Shown here: piece by piece, positions 10,690-19,278 of the stretch
Layout of the letters: each line of letters begins with the position of its first letter
Numbering within the stretch: the first letter of the stretch is position 1
IMG/VR virus record: IMGVR_UViG_3300008050_008594
Span: 1-45,293 of that record
From: a virus
Reading direction: 5' to 3' (one strand)
DNA: 45,293 bases
Position numbers and translations under genes: made by a program
The notes under the pieces: generated by a model
The model's input: only the letters and a program-made list of their open reading frames with translations
Databases searched by the model: none
What the model was told of the DNA's origin: nothing

Positions 10690-11085
10690 TTAGTTGTTTA
10701 TGTTAATTTCGAGCAGGGTCTTCTCCTGAATCGGTGTGATTGTAAAAAAGATAGCAACCGACATGGTGTTGGGGAAGAGGTCGGGATTGTTTTCTGGCAC
10801 TCGAAATATAATATTATCTAATGAAATATAGGGAAGGTAGATGGAAACTTGTTGAGCTATGTTGCCCTTAATTTCTGAATACGTATCCGGTGTATTGTTT
10901 TCGAACAAATATTTTCGCAGCCCGACACCAAACTCCGGGTACATGATCCTCTCACCAGGAATAGTGAGTATCAACATCTTTAAATTTTGTTGGGCTAACT
11001 CCTGAAATGTTGTGTTAAGGTCATAAGGACCAAAAACATCACTAACCGAGAGAGGTAGCGCTACTGATAATCCAGATCCTTTCAT
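10690..11085 (-). CDS. 25: Baseplate wedge protein, gp25-like (GPW/gp25 family)
   Basis: This is a 131-residue protein with the family signature 'NLKMLILTIPGERIMYPEFGVGLRKYLFE' at about residues 33-62. It includes the E-R-x-x-x-P-E-F-G core that defines GPW/gp25 lysozyme-like wedge proteins. The length matches T4 gp25 (132). gp25 nucleates sheath assembly and sits in the core bundle of the wedge with gp6 and gp53. The ATG overlaps the stop of the upstream 1849-residue gene by 4 bases, which suggests translational coupling. The gp6-like gene follows after 16 bases. Despite the family name no enzymatic role is implied. Confidence 0.93.
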   Translation of the reverse strand: MKGSGLSVALPLSVSDVFGPYDLNTTFQELAQQNLKMLILTIPGERIMYPEFGVGLRKYLFENNTPDTYSEIKGNIAQQVSIYLPYISLDNIIFRVPENNPDLFPNTMSVAIFFTITPIQEKTLLEININN

Positions 11086-14000
11086 GGCGTTGTCTCCTCA
11101 ATAGCAATTTCAGCCTCCTCACAGTCAGTCGGCTCTGTGCTATCACTGACATTGACTCCCCCCGATCCAAACGGAGAGTTAATGTCAAGGTTAATATCTG
11201 ACTGTGCGTCCCAATTAATTAGTTGCAACAGAAGATAAAGAAACCCTAAAGGTGTCGGTGGAATCATATACATCCCCATGCCGGTTCCTAAAAAGTCAAC
11301 ACCATCTATACTAATACGTGGAAATAGGTTAAGCGGCTGAGGGTCAATGATCGGGAACCCGGGAGGGTTTTGTAGCAGATGGTTTACCACACAGAGAATG
11401 GCTACGAAAAGGTCGCCCGCGTCGGCGCCGGGGGCAAATGGTGCGGGAGGGATATCCGGATCCAACGCTAGAGCCTCCTGGTACGCCGGATCATCTTCGC
11501 TGAGAAGGTCCTTTTGTGCTAGAACTGCGCTAATTGCGTTAAAGGCAGCTCCGGTTCCCGTTTTAATCATTTTTGTAGTCGAAACGTGGGGATCTATAAT
11601 CTCTAGTATTCCCTTTAATATGTCAATAGGAGTTTTAATAAGCATCTTCAAAATAAAGTCGCGAGCCATGCTCTCGGGATCAATCGTGCTCATCGAAACG
11701 CTGCTATTTAAGGCATGATTGGAGGCAGCAGTGCGCCCGAGGCGCGGCGTTCCGTCATATCTATCGTCTCCTCGCAAGATCGTTTCCATCATACTTAGAA
11801 CTCGATCCTTAGTTGATGCCATGGTGGTCTCAATTGCAGGAAAGTAATGATCAGTTAAATAAAAGTTTTGTATTATCGGGACGATTCCAACGATTTCTTT
11901 ATTAAAAACTGTCGAAAAATATTGCTGGTATTTAGGATCGGCAATAATATGGGCCATCTCCTCCGGGGCTAAGCTCGACGGCACAAAAGGGACGGGGTTG
12001 AGCGCGGAAGAGAAACTCTCCACCTTATACTTTTTTACAACTCGATTGCGAATCGCAGTTTTCTCGGGAACATTAAGGGCTCCGTGGGCAGCGCCATTTT
12101 CATCAAGAGCGGCTTCGGCTTGAGCCCACAGGGCTGCGACTTCTGGTCCAAAGTCAAAATCTTCCACATCAAATAATTTAACAATATACTTCTTTCTTTG
12201 TTTCCATTCGGTGGATCCTTGATAGAGAGCCGCCCCGCCTTCGCCGCCGAGCTTATCTACATACATCCAAAATGAGTATTGTATCTTACTTCGGTCCCAA
12301 ACCGAATCAAGGAGAGGAAAATCGGTGCTGTTTTTAGCGCGGATTCCAATCACATTTTTAGTAATCAAAATTCGTGACCGGTCGTTCAGTATGTCTTCTA
12401 TTTTTTCGAAAGCAGCATCTCGTCTCGCAGAGGTCCAGTCTCTCGCGATCGCGTTGCCTCTTACAGATATTAGAGGGACGTCTTTTAGGAGCGCACCAAT
12501 AGAAGCTTTACTATCTGCTGGGGATATTCCTTGTAGTACGGGCATCGAAGATAGAAAGATTTGTTCTTGAGTCAGCTGATTTTGAGTGGGAAGAGCTTTT
12601 TTTATAGCGTTCGAAACGGGGCCCGGGTCGGAGGTGGATCCCATAGACGCCTGAATCCTAACAATTGCTAGATAATCGATAATGTCATTGAACGTTGCGG
12701 TTGATGCGTTAGCGGGGATTGCCGCGGAGGCAGCCATGGCGGTGGCGGCTGGAACGACGGCGGCAGCCATGGTGGTCGCGGCGGCGGTGGTTGCCGCGGC
12801 GGCAGCCATGGTGGTCGCGGCGGCGGTGGTTGCCGCGGCGGCGGTGGCGGTGGTTACCGGGCCGGCGGTGGTGGTCGCGGCGGCGGCGGCGGTGGTTACC
12901 GTGGGGGTGACGGAAAGGCTCGAGATCGGACCCTCTCGGAGGAAATATGTTCCCAGTGGGAAAACAACATTCCCCTCATTATCCAGTATACCGCCTTGGC
13001 TAACCGTGATAGGTCGTATCATCTTTTTATTAAACAGGTCGATCAAGGAGTTCTTTATTTCTACAATGGCGCCTATTTCTCCAATTCCCTCAAAGTAACG
13101 GGTCAGAGAGCCGAGAATCTCATCTCGCATGTAAGAAACAATAAAGTCGTTAGCGAATACTTCGTTCAGCTGTACTGCAGAAAAAAGGAATATATTTTTG
13201 ATCACAAATTCTGCTACGTGAACCTGAACCAAAAGAAGATACATAGCATATTTCATAACACTGCGCATGCGTGTACGGGGAGGAACTGTCGCATCTGTAC
13301 AAGCTTGTTGCATATATTCTTGCTGAACTTCGTTGAAAATGCCCTCGACATCAAGTAGGTCGGCTGACGTTCCCGGTAGGCAATTTGAATTATCGTGGAA
13401 AAAGTTTAGTTGCTGGAGGGCGGCGGCAGTAAAAACCCCATTCTCTACATAATATTCAAATAGCTGATCTAATAAAAGTCCATAAGCGTAAGGAAAGAAC
13501 CGGGACTCGGCAACATAGGCATCAACCCAAGTAGTGCCGGTCGTGTCCTTCGACTGTAAAACGGAGTCAATAAACTCATCCAAATTTAAATGTAAATTTG
13601 CGCCGGCTAGGGCTTTGGTCGTTTCTTCTGCCATGGCGTCTTCTAATTGTTCTTCGACGTCGGACTCAAGAAGATCACTTAAGCTAAAGTAAAGAGGGGT
13701 CGGCTGATTAGTATTCTCGTAACGAGGATATCTTAATACGATGCGTTGTTTAGTGCTATCACTGGTGAACTTAGGAAAACTAAACTGTATTTTAAACACC
13801 GCGTCGTCGCGACTGAAATTTGTATAATAAGAATATAGATGATTAGGGATCTGAAAAGTCTTTGAGGAGGACTGACCGCGCCTTGCTTTACTAATATCAA
13901 TATAATTTGAGAAGCGCCTAAAGAATTCTTGATTAAACTCATATGTTGTAATCATGGGTGTGTTTGGCGGTAGTGCCGCGGCAGTCTGCAGCTTGGTCGC

Positions 14001-16631
14001 GATGCCTTCGAAAGCCCCCTGAACCTCAGGGTCTCTTAAAACATCTATGATCCCGTTGACAGCGTTTCCGACATCCCGAATCTCGGGATTTAAAAGACCG
14101 GGGGTATCAAGTAAACACATTTCTATCGCATCTCGGATTGGTCCTGTAGCATCAGCAATGTCATTAAACGTGTTTTTGATGGCATCGAGGGCTTCGCTGT
14201 CGGGATTGCGCGCCCATTCCTCAGGGGTTGGAGAGTCCGCTCCGAAGCTGGCGGCTGCCTGCTCATAGGGGCTCAGTGGTCCTGGACCTCCTAGCGTGGC
14301 CTCCAATAAAACATTCTTTATAGCGTCGGTTGACGAGATAAACTGCATCTCCACAAATTCAATAAGATCGCTAAGAGTTTCTGGAACAAGTCTTGTGATA
14401 ACAGGATCATTAATAAAGTTTTCGGCATCCGGACAATCAAAATTATAGATGGGAGGAGCGTCATCGAAGCCATTCTCGATAAGATCGAGTAACTCTTCAA
14501 TATTGTTTTGTTCTTCAAGCGACAACTGGGCTAGGTCGTCTTCTGTGAGACAGATGTTATTTTGGTTTAGATAAATTAAATCATTAATAATCTCGTTGCA
14601 AAGCTCACTTACGTCTGCCATGGTAGAAAGTATACTCCAGAAATCGGCTACCTGGGAGAGGTCAGATAGATTGGCAGATATGCAGGGAGTCGGGTACGTT
14701 TCGTTAAACTCAGCTATACGTGTAAGGAGACCCTCGGGGAGTGCCAAATCCGACTGCATCAACAAACAAATATCTATTGACGACAGTATCCCGGAAACAT
14801 CATTTAGATAGGTAAGGATCTCCTCTCCGGAACAGCCAGTCAAATCAATAAGGTTGCCGAAGGGGCTATTTTCATCATTGCCGAAGCCAAATGGAGAGTT
14901 AGAGTTAGGGCCGACGATAGTGGGACCAAGCAAGTTTGGGATGTCAACAGAACCAAAATCTTCCGCGCGTGGGTTGCGAATGGTACAAGCTTCCTTTAAA
15001 AGCTGGGTTAGCTGCTGAATGAGAGTTATAAGAGCTTCAGAAATCGAACTAAGGATTGAATCGAGCACTACTTTCCAGAGATCACCCTTGATCGAGAAAA
15101 TCTTAAGTAGCGACATCTCCAAGTCAAAAGCAAATCGTGTATTGTTTTCCTCTGTCGACCTGTATGGCTCGTTAAGTTCATCTTGTAAAACATCGCCGAT
15201 GGCGTTAGTGATGCGTTGTATTTCAAAGTTTAAACCAAAGGTCAAACAAATCATGGCTTCTCTGGCTAGTGCCTTTAGTCCAAACTTCTGCATGATCTTA
15301 TCCGCGGCTGAGCCGTCTTCGAACAGGGCTAACGGTCCAAATTCCAACGCCTTTCCGATGGTGTCAGTTACATCTACTCCGGTTTGAAGTTTTTGTTTTT
15401 TCTCTTGTTGATATACTTTCTCAAATAATTCAGGATTTTGTTCAACAGAATGCCGTAATGCTGCCAGTTCATCATCAGTAAGGGCTTTAATTCCTTGTTG
15501 AAGGTCTTGATCATCGGTGGGGTCTAGGTATTTAAGACGAATTGCTTCTTGGATAAGAGCATCGCTGTCGGTATTGGGATCATTTTCAGTGGGAAATGTG
15601 AACATCTCTCCAGCGGCTTCGTCACGAGGGGCTTGCAGCGCCATATCTGACATAAAATTAAGCATTCCCGTGGGGCGTCCTGTCGCTGCGGCGTTTCTTT
15701 CCTGTTCAAGGATATCATCCACTCTTCGCAGGATTTTTAAAGTCATCTGGTCGCTGAATATTTTTTTATACTTCATCAGTGAGAAGTACCCCACCTTAAC
15801 AAATTCAACACCCGGGGTGGCATCGGCTGCCACATATGTCATAGCGGTGATAGCTATCCTTGTGGTAGTATTAGTAAACACATTTAAGGGATCAGGAGGA
15901 GGAGGGTTGTCCGGGCGATCTGTTTTGTTAGAGAAGTATAAAGTAAGAACATCTCCCTCCGTATAGCTAGTCTGATGTTGTCCGCCCTGCTGTACTCCCT
16001 TTAGATCTTTGGCTAGTCCTTTTACAATTAGAGCCAGGATCTTCGTAATAGATGTAGAAAGAAACCCAAAATCTACTCCCGACACGTTAACGGCGCCGCC
16101 ATAGTTTTGTTTTTGTTCCTCAAACTTATTCATGAGGGCGCCCATACTATGGGCCGTCGTACCAAGCGAACTTAGTGCTATCTCTGTAACCCCGTTGAGG
16201 TCCTGGCTGATATTGTTCTCCTGATTAAAGAACAAGAGATTATCTTCGAAATCGGGTAGTGCTGCAGACATTGCTACGCGGAATTCTCGCATGGACATTT
16301 CAGCCTCTAATTTAAACAGAACATATTGTTTAGTATCTGAGGGTGGTCTCAACGCGTAGCCGGGGTTCTCAATACTGATCACTCCCTTGAGAGTTTCGCG
16401 CAAATCGTTGTAGACAGTTTGATCACCGTCGAAGTCAGGGTCGCGCATATTGCGGTAGAACTCTGGAAAATAATAAGTAATGTACTTATTTACCGCTCTT
16501 TCTATCTTTTGTTCCGGAGTTGAAATATCCTTATTCAGGCGCAGGCGCAGCCATGAGACATTCCCATCTTCGAAGGGAATCTTAATAGGTTCGTCATAAA
16601 AAGTTTTATTTAGATTTACTTGTGCAGGCAT
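11082..16631 (-). CDS. Very large acidic structural protein, 1849 aa, unrecognised
   Basis: No family is recognised over most of its 1849 residues. It is acidic, mostly predicted helical, and rich in Asn, Asp and Glu. It has no signal peptide. Several hydrophobic stretches occur (for example near residues 520-545, TLIQQLTQLLKE) but none is a convincing membrane segment. A low-complexity Ala/Thr block at about residues 1238-1312 separates a long N-terminal part from a C-terminal part of about 530 residues. It sits directly between the spike-like gene and the gp25-like gene, in the baseplate module, and overlaps gp25 by 4 bases. A baseplate hub, wedge or bridging role is inferred from position and size only. 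The ATG at 16631 has no good Shine-Dalgarno sequence. Confidence 0.75.
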   Translation of the reverse strand: MPAQVNLNKTFYDEPIKIPFEDGNVSWLRLRLNKDISTPEQKIERAVNKYITYYFPEFYRNMRDPDFDGDQTVYNDLRETLKGVISIENPGYALRPPSDTKQYVLFKLEAEMSMREFRVAMSAALPDFEDNLLFFNQENNISQDLNGVTEIALSSLGTTAHSMGALMNKFEEQKQNYGGAVNVSGVDFGFLSTSITKILALIVKGLAKDLKGVQQGGQHQTSYTEGDVLTLYFSNKTDRPDNPPPPDPLNVFTNTTTRIAITAMTYVAADATPGVEFVKVGYFSLMKYKKIFSDQMTLKILRRVDDILEQERNAAATGRPTGMLNFMSDMALQAPRDEAAGEMFTFPTENDPNTDSDALIQEAIRLKYLDPTDDQDLQQGIKALTDDELAALRHSVEQNPELFEKVYQQEKKQKLQTGVDVTDTIGKALEFGPLALFEDGSAADKIMQKFGLKALAREAMICLTFGLNFEIQRITNAIGDVLQDELNEPYRSTEENNTRFAFDLEMSLLKIFSIKGDLWKVVLDSILSSISEALITLIQQLTQLLKEACTIRNPRAEDFGSVDIPNLLGPTIVGPNSNSPFGFGNDENSPFGNLIDLTGCSGEEILTYLNDVSGILSSIDICLLMQSDLALPEGLLTRIAEFNETYPTPCISANLSDLSQVADFWSILSTMADVSELCNEIINDLIYLNQNNICLTEDDLAQLSLEEQNNIEELLDLIENGFDDAPPIYNFDCPDAENFINDPVITRLVPETLSDLIEFVEMQFISSTDAIKNVLLEATLGGPGPLSPYEQAAASFGADSPTPEEWARNPDSEALDAIKNTFNDIADATGPIRDAIEMCLLDTPGLLNPEIRDVGNAVNGIIDVLRDPEVQGAFEGIATKLQTAAALPPNTPMITTYEFNQEFFRRFSNYIDISKARRGQSSSKTFQIPNHLYSYYTNFSRDDAVFKIQFSFPKFTSDSTKQRIVLRYPRYENTNQPTPLYFSLSDLLESDVEEQLEDAMAEETTKALAGANLHLNLDEFIDSVLQSKDTTGTTWVDAYVAESRFFPYAYGLLLDQLFEYYVENGVFTAAALQQLNFFHDNSNCLPGTSADLLDVEGIFNEVQQEYMQQACTDATVPPRTRMRSVMKYAMYLLLVQVHVAEFVIKNIFLFSAVQLNEVFANDFIVSYMRDEILGSLTRYFEGIGEIGAIVEIKNSLIDLFNKKMIRPITVSQGGILDNEGNVVFPLGTYFLREGPISSLSVTPTVTTAAAAATTTAGPVTTATAAAATTAAATTMAAAAATTAAATTMAAAVVPAATAMAASAAIPANASTATFNDIIDYLAIVRIQASMGSTSDPGPVSNAIKKALPTQNQLTQEQIFLSSMPVLQGISPADSKASIGALLKDVPLISVRGNAIARDWTSARRDAAFEKIEDILNDRSRILITKNVIGIRAKNSTDFPLLDSVWDRSKIQYSFWMYVDKLGGEGGAALYQGSTEWKQRKKYIVKLFDVEDFDFGPEVAALWAQAEAALDENGAAHGALNVPEKTAIRNRVVKKYKVESFSSALNPVPFVPSSLAPEEMAHIIADPKYQQYFSTVFNKEIVGIVPIIQNFYLTDHYFPAIETTMASTKDRVLSMMETILRGDDRYDGTPRLGRTAASNHALNSSVSMSTIDPESMARDFILKMLIKTPIDILKGILEIIDPHVSTTKMIKTGTGAAFNAISAVLAQKDLLSEDDPAYQEALALDPDIPPAPFAPGADAGDLFVAILCVVNHLLQNPPGFPIIDPQPLNLFPRISIDGVDFLGTGMGMYMIPPTPLGFLYLLLQLINWDAQSDINLDINSPFGSGGVNVSDSTEPTDCEEAEIAIEETTP
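12729..12900 (-). repeat. GC-rich tandem repeat encoding Ala/Thr linker
   Basis: Inside the 1849-residue gene, a 39-base unit is repeated almost exactly at 12762-12800 and 12801-12839. A shortened degenerate copy starts near 12729, and GCG/GTG-rich derivatives run on to about 12900. It encodes runs of Ala and Thr with Met punctuations (13-residue unit AATTAAATTMAAA and variants). The GC content is far above the surrounding gene. This looks like slippage-expanded DNA that serves as a flexible or extended linker. Confidence 0.85.
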
Positions 16632-16634
16632 AAT

Positions 16635-17642
16635 TTAATTAGTGTTGTTGTATCTACTCAATATATATTGGCTTTTGCCATCCTTTTCAGCGGCCGCGCC
16701 GCCCGGAGTCCGTAAGTGATTGGTGTCTACATTGTTTAAGGTTTGCATGTGGCTGTTTAATTGCAGCTGAACATTCGTGACGGTGTCAATTAAGGATTCA
16801 ATACCATCTGGAAATATCCCTTCAAAATCTGGTGCCGTGGAATACCCAAAGAACGGAGAGTGGTGGGTGTGTTTGATGACTGCCTTCATAAACATCCGGT
16901 TATACTCTAAATAGTTATCGAGGAGGCTACTAAGATCATGAACATTTTTAATAATTTGCTGGAGGCATGATACCAAGGAGTCGCCTTTTACGAGCGGTTG
17001 AAGATCTTTATCGTCGTTCAGGGCTATTAAATCAATACCATAGTTCCCTACAAAAGCGTCTCCCAGGTTCGCGCCTTGGGAATTTTGGCTGTCGGTACGT
17101 GTGACGAGCTTAATATTCTCTCTGGCTATAAACCGCAGTGTGTCTGCCTTCAAAGCCACTGTACTACGCGGCGAGGACTTACTAGTGTTGCCCACGCTTC
17201 CCTCAACCAACCCAAAGTACCCATCGGGATCTGATTTCTGAGAGATATACACTCTTGACGCGTCTAGTTTAAAGTTGGGGTCTGAATTTATATTCTGTCC
17301 GCCTGCTGTTCGCTTTGCGGCACGGTATCCCATTCTGCCAGCAACTATATCAATGGCTGCACAATGGGTGTTCTTCCTGCCGCCGAAGCCTGAAAAAATA
17401 TTGCTCGGGCGATCCAGTCCTAGAATTATTGACGAGTTGCCGTTGCGATAGACGGCATCACCGGTCGAATGGATATATGAAGGGGTATCGAAGTTTTGTC
17501 GGTTATTCTGTCCGAACCCCAAATAGCGCGCCTTTTCAACTGGGGTTCTCTTGTCGAAACTCTCCCTTTCTGTGTCAGACATCAGGTTCAGATCTATGGC
17601 ATCTGTTGCTTTTTTAAGGAATGATTGAATGCTTATCTTCAT
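16635..17642 (-). CDS. Probable baseplate/spike-associated structural protein
   Basis: This is a 335-residue protein with a clear spike-like segment at about residues 155-185, 'STVALKADTLRFIARENIKLVTR'. It resembles the repeating beta-strands of gp5/VgrG-type needle proteins. The preceding region is Gly/Asn-rich. The C-terminal third is helical and ends in a short disordered tail with GGAAAEKDGKSQY. It lies between the M15 peptidase gene and the 1849-residue gene. In T4-like phages the central spike (gp5) combines lysozyme and needle; here needle-like and hydrolase parts are on adjacent genes, so a spike or hub role is reasonable. The Shine-Dalgarno GGAG lies 10 bases before the ATG. The exact role is not established. 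Confidence 0.6.
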   Translation of the reverse strand: MKISIQSFLKKATDAIDLNLMSDTERESFDKRTPVEKARYLGFGQNNRQNFDTPSYIHSTGDAVYRNGNSSIILGLDRPSNIFSGFGGRKNTHCAAIDIVAGRMGYRAAKRTAGGQNINSDPNFKLDASRVYISQKSDPDGYFGLVEGSVGNTSKSSPRSTVALKADTLRFIARENIKLVTRTDSQNSQGANLGDAFVGNYGIDLIALNDDKDLQPLVKGDSLVSCLQQIIKNVHDLSSLLDNYLEYNRMFMKAVIKHTHHSPFFGYSTAPDFEGIFPDGIESLIDTVTNVQLQLNSHMQTLNNVDTNHLRTPGGAAAEKDGKSQYILSRYNNTN

Positions 17643-17661
17643 TTGTTATTTTCTCCATTCT

Positions 17662-17669
17662 CACTTATA
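17662..17669 (-). promoter_or_regulatory. Weak candidate late promoter (TATAAGTG)
   Basis: The 42-base gap upstream of the spike-like gene is the longest in the window. On the minus strand it contains TATAAGTG, which matches 6 of 8 positions of the T4 late promoter box TATAAATA. It lies about 20 bases before the ATG. A gp55-like sigma factor is encoded in the window, so such a site is plausible, but a 6/8 match in AT-rich DNA is weak evidence. Confidence 0.2.
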
Positions 17670-17684
17670 CACCAATGTAACGAC

Positions 17685-18977
17685 TTATGTATATACATGA
17701 GGTGTTGTTAAATCAATACTGGCATCAGTAAGACCGGATGAGTTCCAAGGTCTGCCCGGTGCGTTCATCCCAGGTAATACAGATTTGATATTCTTCCAGG
17801 TAATATGCCAGTGTTCGTTCGTGACATTAAAAACAAAGTTATAGTCTGCCGAAAACTTATTAAGCCACCGAAACTCTGGGGATCTATTCCCTCTGCCTTT
17901 TGTCCAGTCTGATCTGACTAAATCAATTGCTGCTCCCCAGCCATGATTTGATGTTCCAGGGGTTGCAGCCTTTCCGATCTTGCGTCCGGTTGCGCCGAGG
18001 CGCTCAGATCCCTGACCGCAATTATGTCCCGGGCCAGCTCTTTTCATCCGGACGCTGACCTGGCTCGCATACGTCCGATAGCCAGAACCTTTTAGTTGTT
18101 TACCAAATTTCACTTTGTACGCGTCTGCGAGTTTTAAAAAATCTTCCATAACCGGGGGCAGCGCTTGGACTCCAGAAGCAGAATCGGTGGCTAGCATGCC
18201 TGTATCTTCTAAGGACCCATTCGAAATCACTGTACCATTCCACTTCGAGTATCTTGGATCTGATGATTGCCATGTGTCCGTCCTTTGTCTTTTGTGGTTC
18301 GACCATGGGCAGTTGCCCGGGTCGTTGGCGTCCTTTGCCCACCCGCCCACTGGTGCTGGTGCCGTCTTTCCACCGTTTCGAGCCGGTGCGGATCCGCCTC
18401 CTCCGCCGCCGGGGGCGCTGGCTCCGCCTTCTCCCTCAAAGGCAACCGGCTCTTCACTACACCAAACGATAGTCGGATTTTTAAAATTAACAAGGTTCTC
18501 GAATTCAACGTGAACTACAGACCCAAGGGGTATGGGATCTTTGGCGTCGAGTCCGGTGGCTTGGTAAACGTCATAATAGGTAAAAACAACCGGGTCTTCA
18601 AAAGAAAGAGGCGCTGGTCGACACTCAATCTCGGGTATGTATACTTTATACACATTTATTAAACCGTCGCTAGTCCAGCTCTTTACTTTGTCCCAAGCGC
18701 GCTGCAATCCAGTACGAGCATATGCACTTAAAATGTCTTCTTTGGTTCTGGCTGCACCTGGCTTTTTTTGAGAGCAATGCATTACAATCCCAGTCATTGT
18801 ATTGCCGACGCCGGACATGGCGCTCGGTTGGTAGGTCTTCTGAATTGCTGCCTTAAGATAATCTGTGCCATTCGAGCGCCGGCGGTCTACAGAATTGCCG
18901 GCTCCCTGGTCGCTGCAATTATTTAAAAACCCAAATCCTAAGTCAGAAAATTTGAGCTTGTTTGGATCACTTGTCAC
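17685..18977 (-). CDS. Tail-associated M15 (VanY-like) peptidase
   Basis: This 430-residue protein has three parts. Residues 1-180 form a probable virion-docking domain; the stretch INVYKVYIPEIECRPAPL to 'GSVVHVEFENL' looks like a small beta-barrel. Residues 180-215 are a Gly/Ala/Pro linker. Residues about 265-400 form an M15 D,D-peptidase domain. The zinc site is visible: 'GTSNHGWGAAIDL' gives H345 and D352, and 'NEHWHITW' gives E388 and H391. 'SGYRTYASQ' is the usual substrate-side motif. It would cleave peptidoglycan peptides during DNA injection, replacing the lysozyme of T4 gp5. The start is GTG at 18977 with GAGG nine bases upstream; it overlaps the upstream gene by 11 bases. Confidence 0.85.
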   Translation of the reverse strand: MTSDPNKLKFSDLGFGFLNNCSDQGAGNSVDRRRSNGTDYLKAAIQKTYQPSAMSGVGNTMTGIVMHCSQKKPGAARTKEDILSAYARTGLQRAWDKVKSWTSDGLINVYKVYIPEIECRPAPLSFEDPVVFTYYDVYQATGLDAKDPIPLGSVVHVEFENLVNFKNPTIVWCSEEPVAFEGEGGASAPGGGGGGSAPARNGGKTAPAPVGGWAKDANDPGNCPWSNHKRQRTDTWQSSDPRYSKWNGTVISNGSLEDTGMLATDSASGVQALPPVMEDFLKLADAYKVKFGKQLKGSGYRTYASQVSVRMKRAGPGHNCGQGSERLGATGRKIGKAATPGTSNHGWGAAIDLVRSDWTKGRGNRSPEFRWLNKFSADYNFVFNVTNEHWHITWKNIKSVLPGMNAPGRPWNSSGLTDASIDLTTPHVYT

Positions 18978-19278
18978 CGGTCAAATCCTCATTTAGCAAA
19001 TCGAAGAGCTGGTCTTTGTCGTCTTCTGAAAGACCAATATTTGTTACTTTTTGTCTCTGGAGGATTGATGCGAGTTTCACCATCTGTTCGTTGGATCTTT
19101 GGAGGTTTTCTACGAACTTGGCAGCAATAGGGCCCATCTCCCTCCTATCCGTGGAGGAGCCTGCCATGTCCGTCATCACATCGATGAGGAGGGTCTTTGC
19201 CATCGCGCGGTCTTCGCGGATGTTTTTGGTCGTCTCTTCGACGTACTCATCTAAACTTAAATTTCGCCGCTTTGCCAT
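18967..19278 (-). CDS. Small helical protein beside late sigma factor
   Basis: This 103-residue, charged, all-helical protein has no recognised domain. A conserved-looking core 'GPIAAKFVENLQRSNEQMVKLASIL' is followed by an acidic C-terminus, SEDDKDQLFDLLNEDLTG. It overlaps the sigma factor gene by 22 bases and the peptidase by 11. Two readings are possible. It may be a gp33-like late-transcription co-activator, since those are small, lie near gp55 and end in a hydrophobic/acidic clamp-binding tail. Or it may be a small terminase-like DNA-packaging protein, whose families have similar 'AAKYLE..RSNEQLVKL' helices. Neither is established. AAAGG lies close to the ATG. Confidence 0.7.
   Translation of the reverse strand: MAKRRNLSLDEYVEETTKNIREDRAMAKTLLIDVMTDMAGSSTDRREMGPIAAKFVENLQRSNEQMVKLASILQRQKVTNIGLSEDDKDQLFDLLNEDLTGDK

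Noticed and set aside
12682-13098. Plus-strand open frame of 138 codons rich in Ala/Val
   Set aside because: It is the complement of the Ala/Thr repeat in the 1849-residue gene; GC-rich repeats leave all frames open.
15517-15966. Plus-strand open frame of 149 codons
   Set aside because: It lies wholly inside a well-supported minus-strand gene, with no ribosome site and no recognisable protein features.
17687-17698. 12-base perfect palindrome ATGTATATACAT
   Set aside because: It lies in the last codons of the peptidase gene; short AT-rich palindromes are common and no second copy was seen.
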